A stretch of DNA of 64,000 nt. Origin: Miscanthus floridulus. Taxonomy: Eukaryota; Streptophyta; Magnoliopsida; Poales; Poaceae. The notes under the pieces are model-generated. The model was given only the letters and a program-made list of their open reading frames with translations, did not search any database and was not told the DNA's origin. Of this stretch, positions 62,985-64,000 are shown in pieces; position 1 is the first letter of the stretch, and each line of letters begins with the position of its first letter. A program made the translations under genes and the position numbers. Where the stretch lies: positions 89,918,939 through 89,982,938 of the forward strand of contig NC_089587.1 of the NCBI RefSeq assembly GCF_019320115.1, read 5' to 3'.

Positions 62985-64000
62985 TTAGTCGAACAATTTT
63001 GAGAATAGCTTATATGTAATATGTGGACAAGTGTCGGTATTTTTCGAGTCTGGACGCCTTTCGTGCTTTTGCGTCTTAATTTCGTTTTGTTTGATTTTTT
63101 GCGATTTGATTTTTACGGTCTTACCAATATGTTCCCCTGAATTATGCCGCTGATTATAATGTGAGGAGATTGAGGAGGTAGCCGTACCTTAACAGCCCCC
63201 GAGTAAGGTCCGACCCCCGCACCTGCCTAGGGTCGGGTGTTACTGGAGACCGGAATCGTGGTTTTGGTGACAATGGATGTCCTCGCAATAATCCCTGCCC
63301 TGCCTTCCAACAGAAATCCCAACTGGGGACTCTATGGGCTCGGCAAGGTGGGGCCTTTGCTCCTGCATTGTTTGGCCCGAGCCCTCGAGCCTTGTTAGGG
63401 TCTGATGGGGGTCGGCCGTTATTTGCGTGTTACCCCGTCCTCGGTTTTCGCAATCAGAGGGGCTGAGTGAACGACACTTGCCTCGACGGCTTGAGTACCA
63501 TGCTCAACGAGCTCGCTAACGGGTACGTTCGTGTGGAATCCGGGTCCATCATTTGCTGATGGGATCGGCAGAGCCCTCTGGTGGCACTCCACAACTTCTT
63601 AACCCGCCTCCCGGCAGATGCCTGAGTCGTTCGATAAGCTCAGGGGGCCCGATGGCCTCTCCTCGATGGAGATTCTGTGGGTTTGGCTCAAGGTTAGAAT
63701 CGAACGAGAGAAGGTCGAGACGTCCCGGTTCGCTTCTGAGCGGGATCGGGCAGGGCCGCTGGGGCTCGTCTTGGTTATCTCTCCCTGGCCCTGTTTGGCG
63801 TGAGGCGGCCTCGAGCCCTCGCGGGCCGGCCTTCGAACCTCAGCCTATGGTTGCCTATATCGAATGAGAATGTTTTGAATGCAATATTTAATTGAAAATA
63901 AAGGCGGGGTTGGTAACGTTACCTTGGTGATGTGAGTGGCGGAAAAGCTCCTAGCAGATGGGTTCGGGCCCCGACGTTTGTGACGAGGTTGAAAAAACCT
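62985..64000 (-). mobile_element. Internal non-coding region of element 2 up to the window end
   Basis: No gene. The text near 63190-63240 and 63400-63560 resembles the 48400-49130 region of element 1 in wording (for example CGCTCGCTAACGGG and GGGTCGG phrases), so the two elements share this spacer too. Confidence 0.55.

Larger units (their letters stand above)
57560..64000 (-). mobile_element. Second Tat-type gypsy element (element 2), minus strand, cut by window end
   Basis: A 3' LTR (57560-58977) followed by a purine tract and an antisense gene on the plus strand, in the same order as in element 1. Its LTR starts TGTCGGGGACCTAATAC on the minus strand, as in element 1, but differs widely elsewhere, so it is a related but separate family. 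Gag-pol and the 5' LTR would lie beyond position 64000. The left-flank 5-mer is CTATT (57555-57559), to be compared with the far side. Confidence 0.85.

Overview
The window looks like nuclear DNA of a grass, most likely a panicoid such as sugarcane, sorghum or Miscanthus. The evidence is intron-bearing plant housekeeping genes, GC-rich first exons, nested Ty3/gypsy and Ty1/copia retrotransposons of grass types, plant RTE and L1 LINEs and grass MITEs. No bacterial gene organisation is present. Species assignment is inference. All family assignments are from reading the sequence; no search was run.

Layout. 1-3146: 3' part of a copia element of SIRE/Maximus type on the minus strand. 3485-8099: decayed L1 LINE (+). 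8164-9122: a fold-back element. 9266-12447: nearly complete RTE-type LINE (+) with a perfect 18-bp target-site duplication. 13551-15721: two-exon gene for nuclear transport factor 2 (minus), apparently intact. 16212-26262: a chromodomain-bearing gypsy element (Reina-like, minus), split by a second, coding-poor LTR element at 19181-23775. 26441-28990: a Mutator-like element, a hAT-like MITE and intergenic sequence. 29175-34828: four-exon gene for nascent polypeptide-associated complex subunit alpha (+), apparently intact, whose second intron carries another RTE LINE (30447-33622). 38043-38090: a possible first coding exon of an unrecognised gene. 38349-54710: a 16.4-kb gypsy element of the Tat lineage (+) with a perfect 5-bp TSD. 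56628-57092: 5' fragment of an SPT16 (FACT subunit) gene that still has its leader exon and leader intron. 57560 to the window end: a second, related Tat-type element on the minus strand, cut off by the window edge.

Three cellular genes can be named: NTF2 (intact reading frame after splicing), NAC-alpha (intact after splicing) and SPT16 (broken). The rest is transposon-derived.

The most interesting system is shared by the two Tat-type elements. Each carries, antisense to its own gag-pol, a spliced gene of about 1,000 codons behind its own TATA box. Exon 1 is 909 nt in both copies despite strong divergence, the first, second and last parts can be matched between copies, and splice sites can be placed in the better copy. 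The LTRs of these elements also carry a 29-bp minisatellite whose copy number differs between the two LTRs of one element. The sense gag-pol is riddled with stop codons of the kind that cytosine methylation produces.
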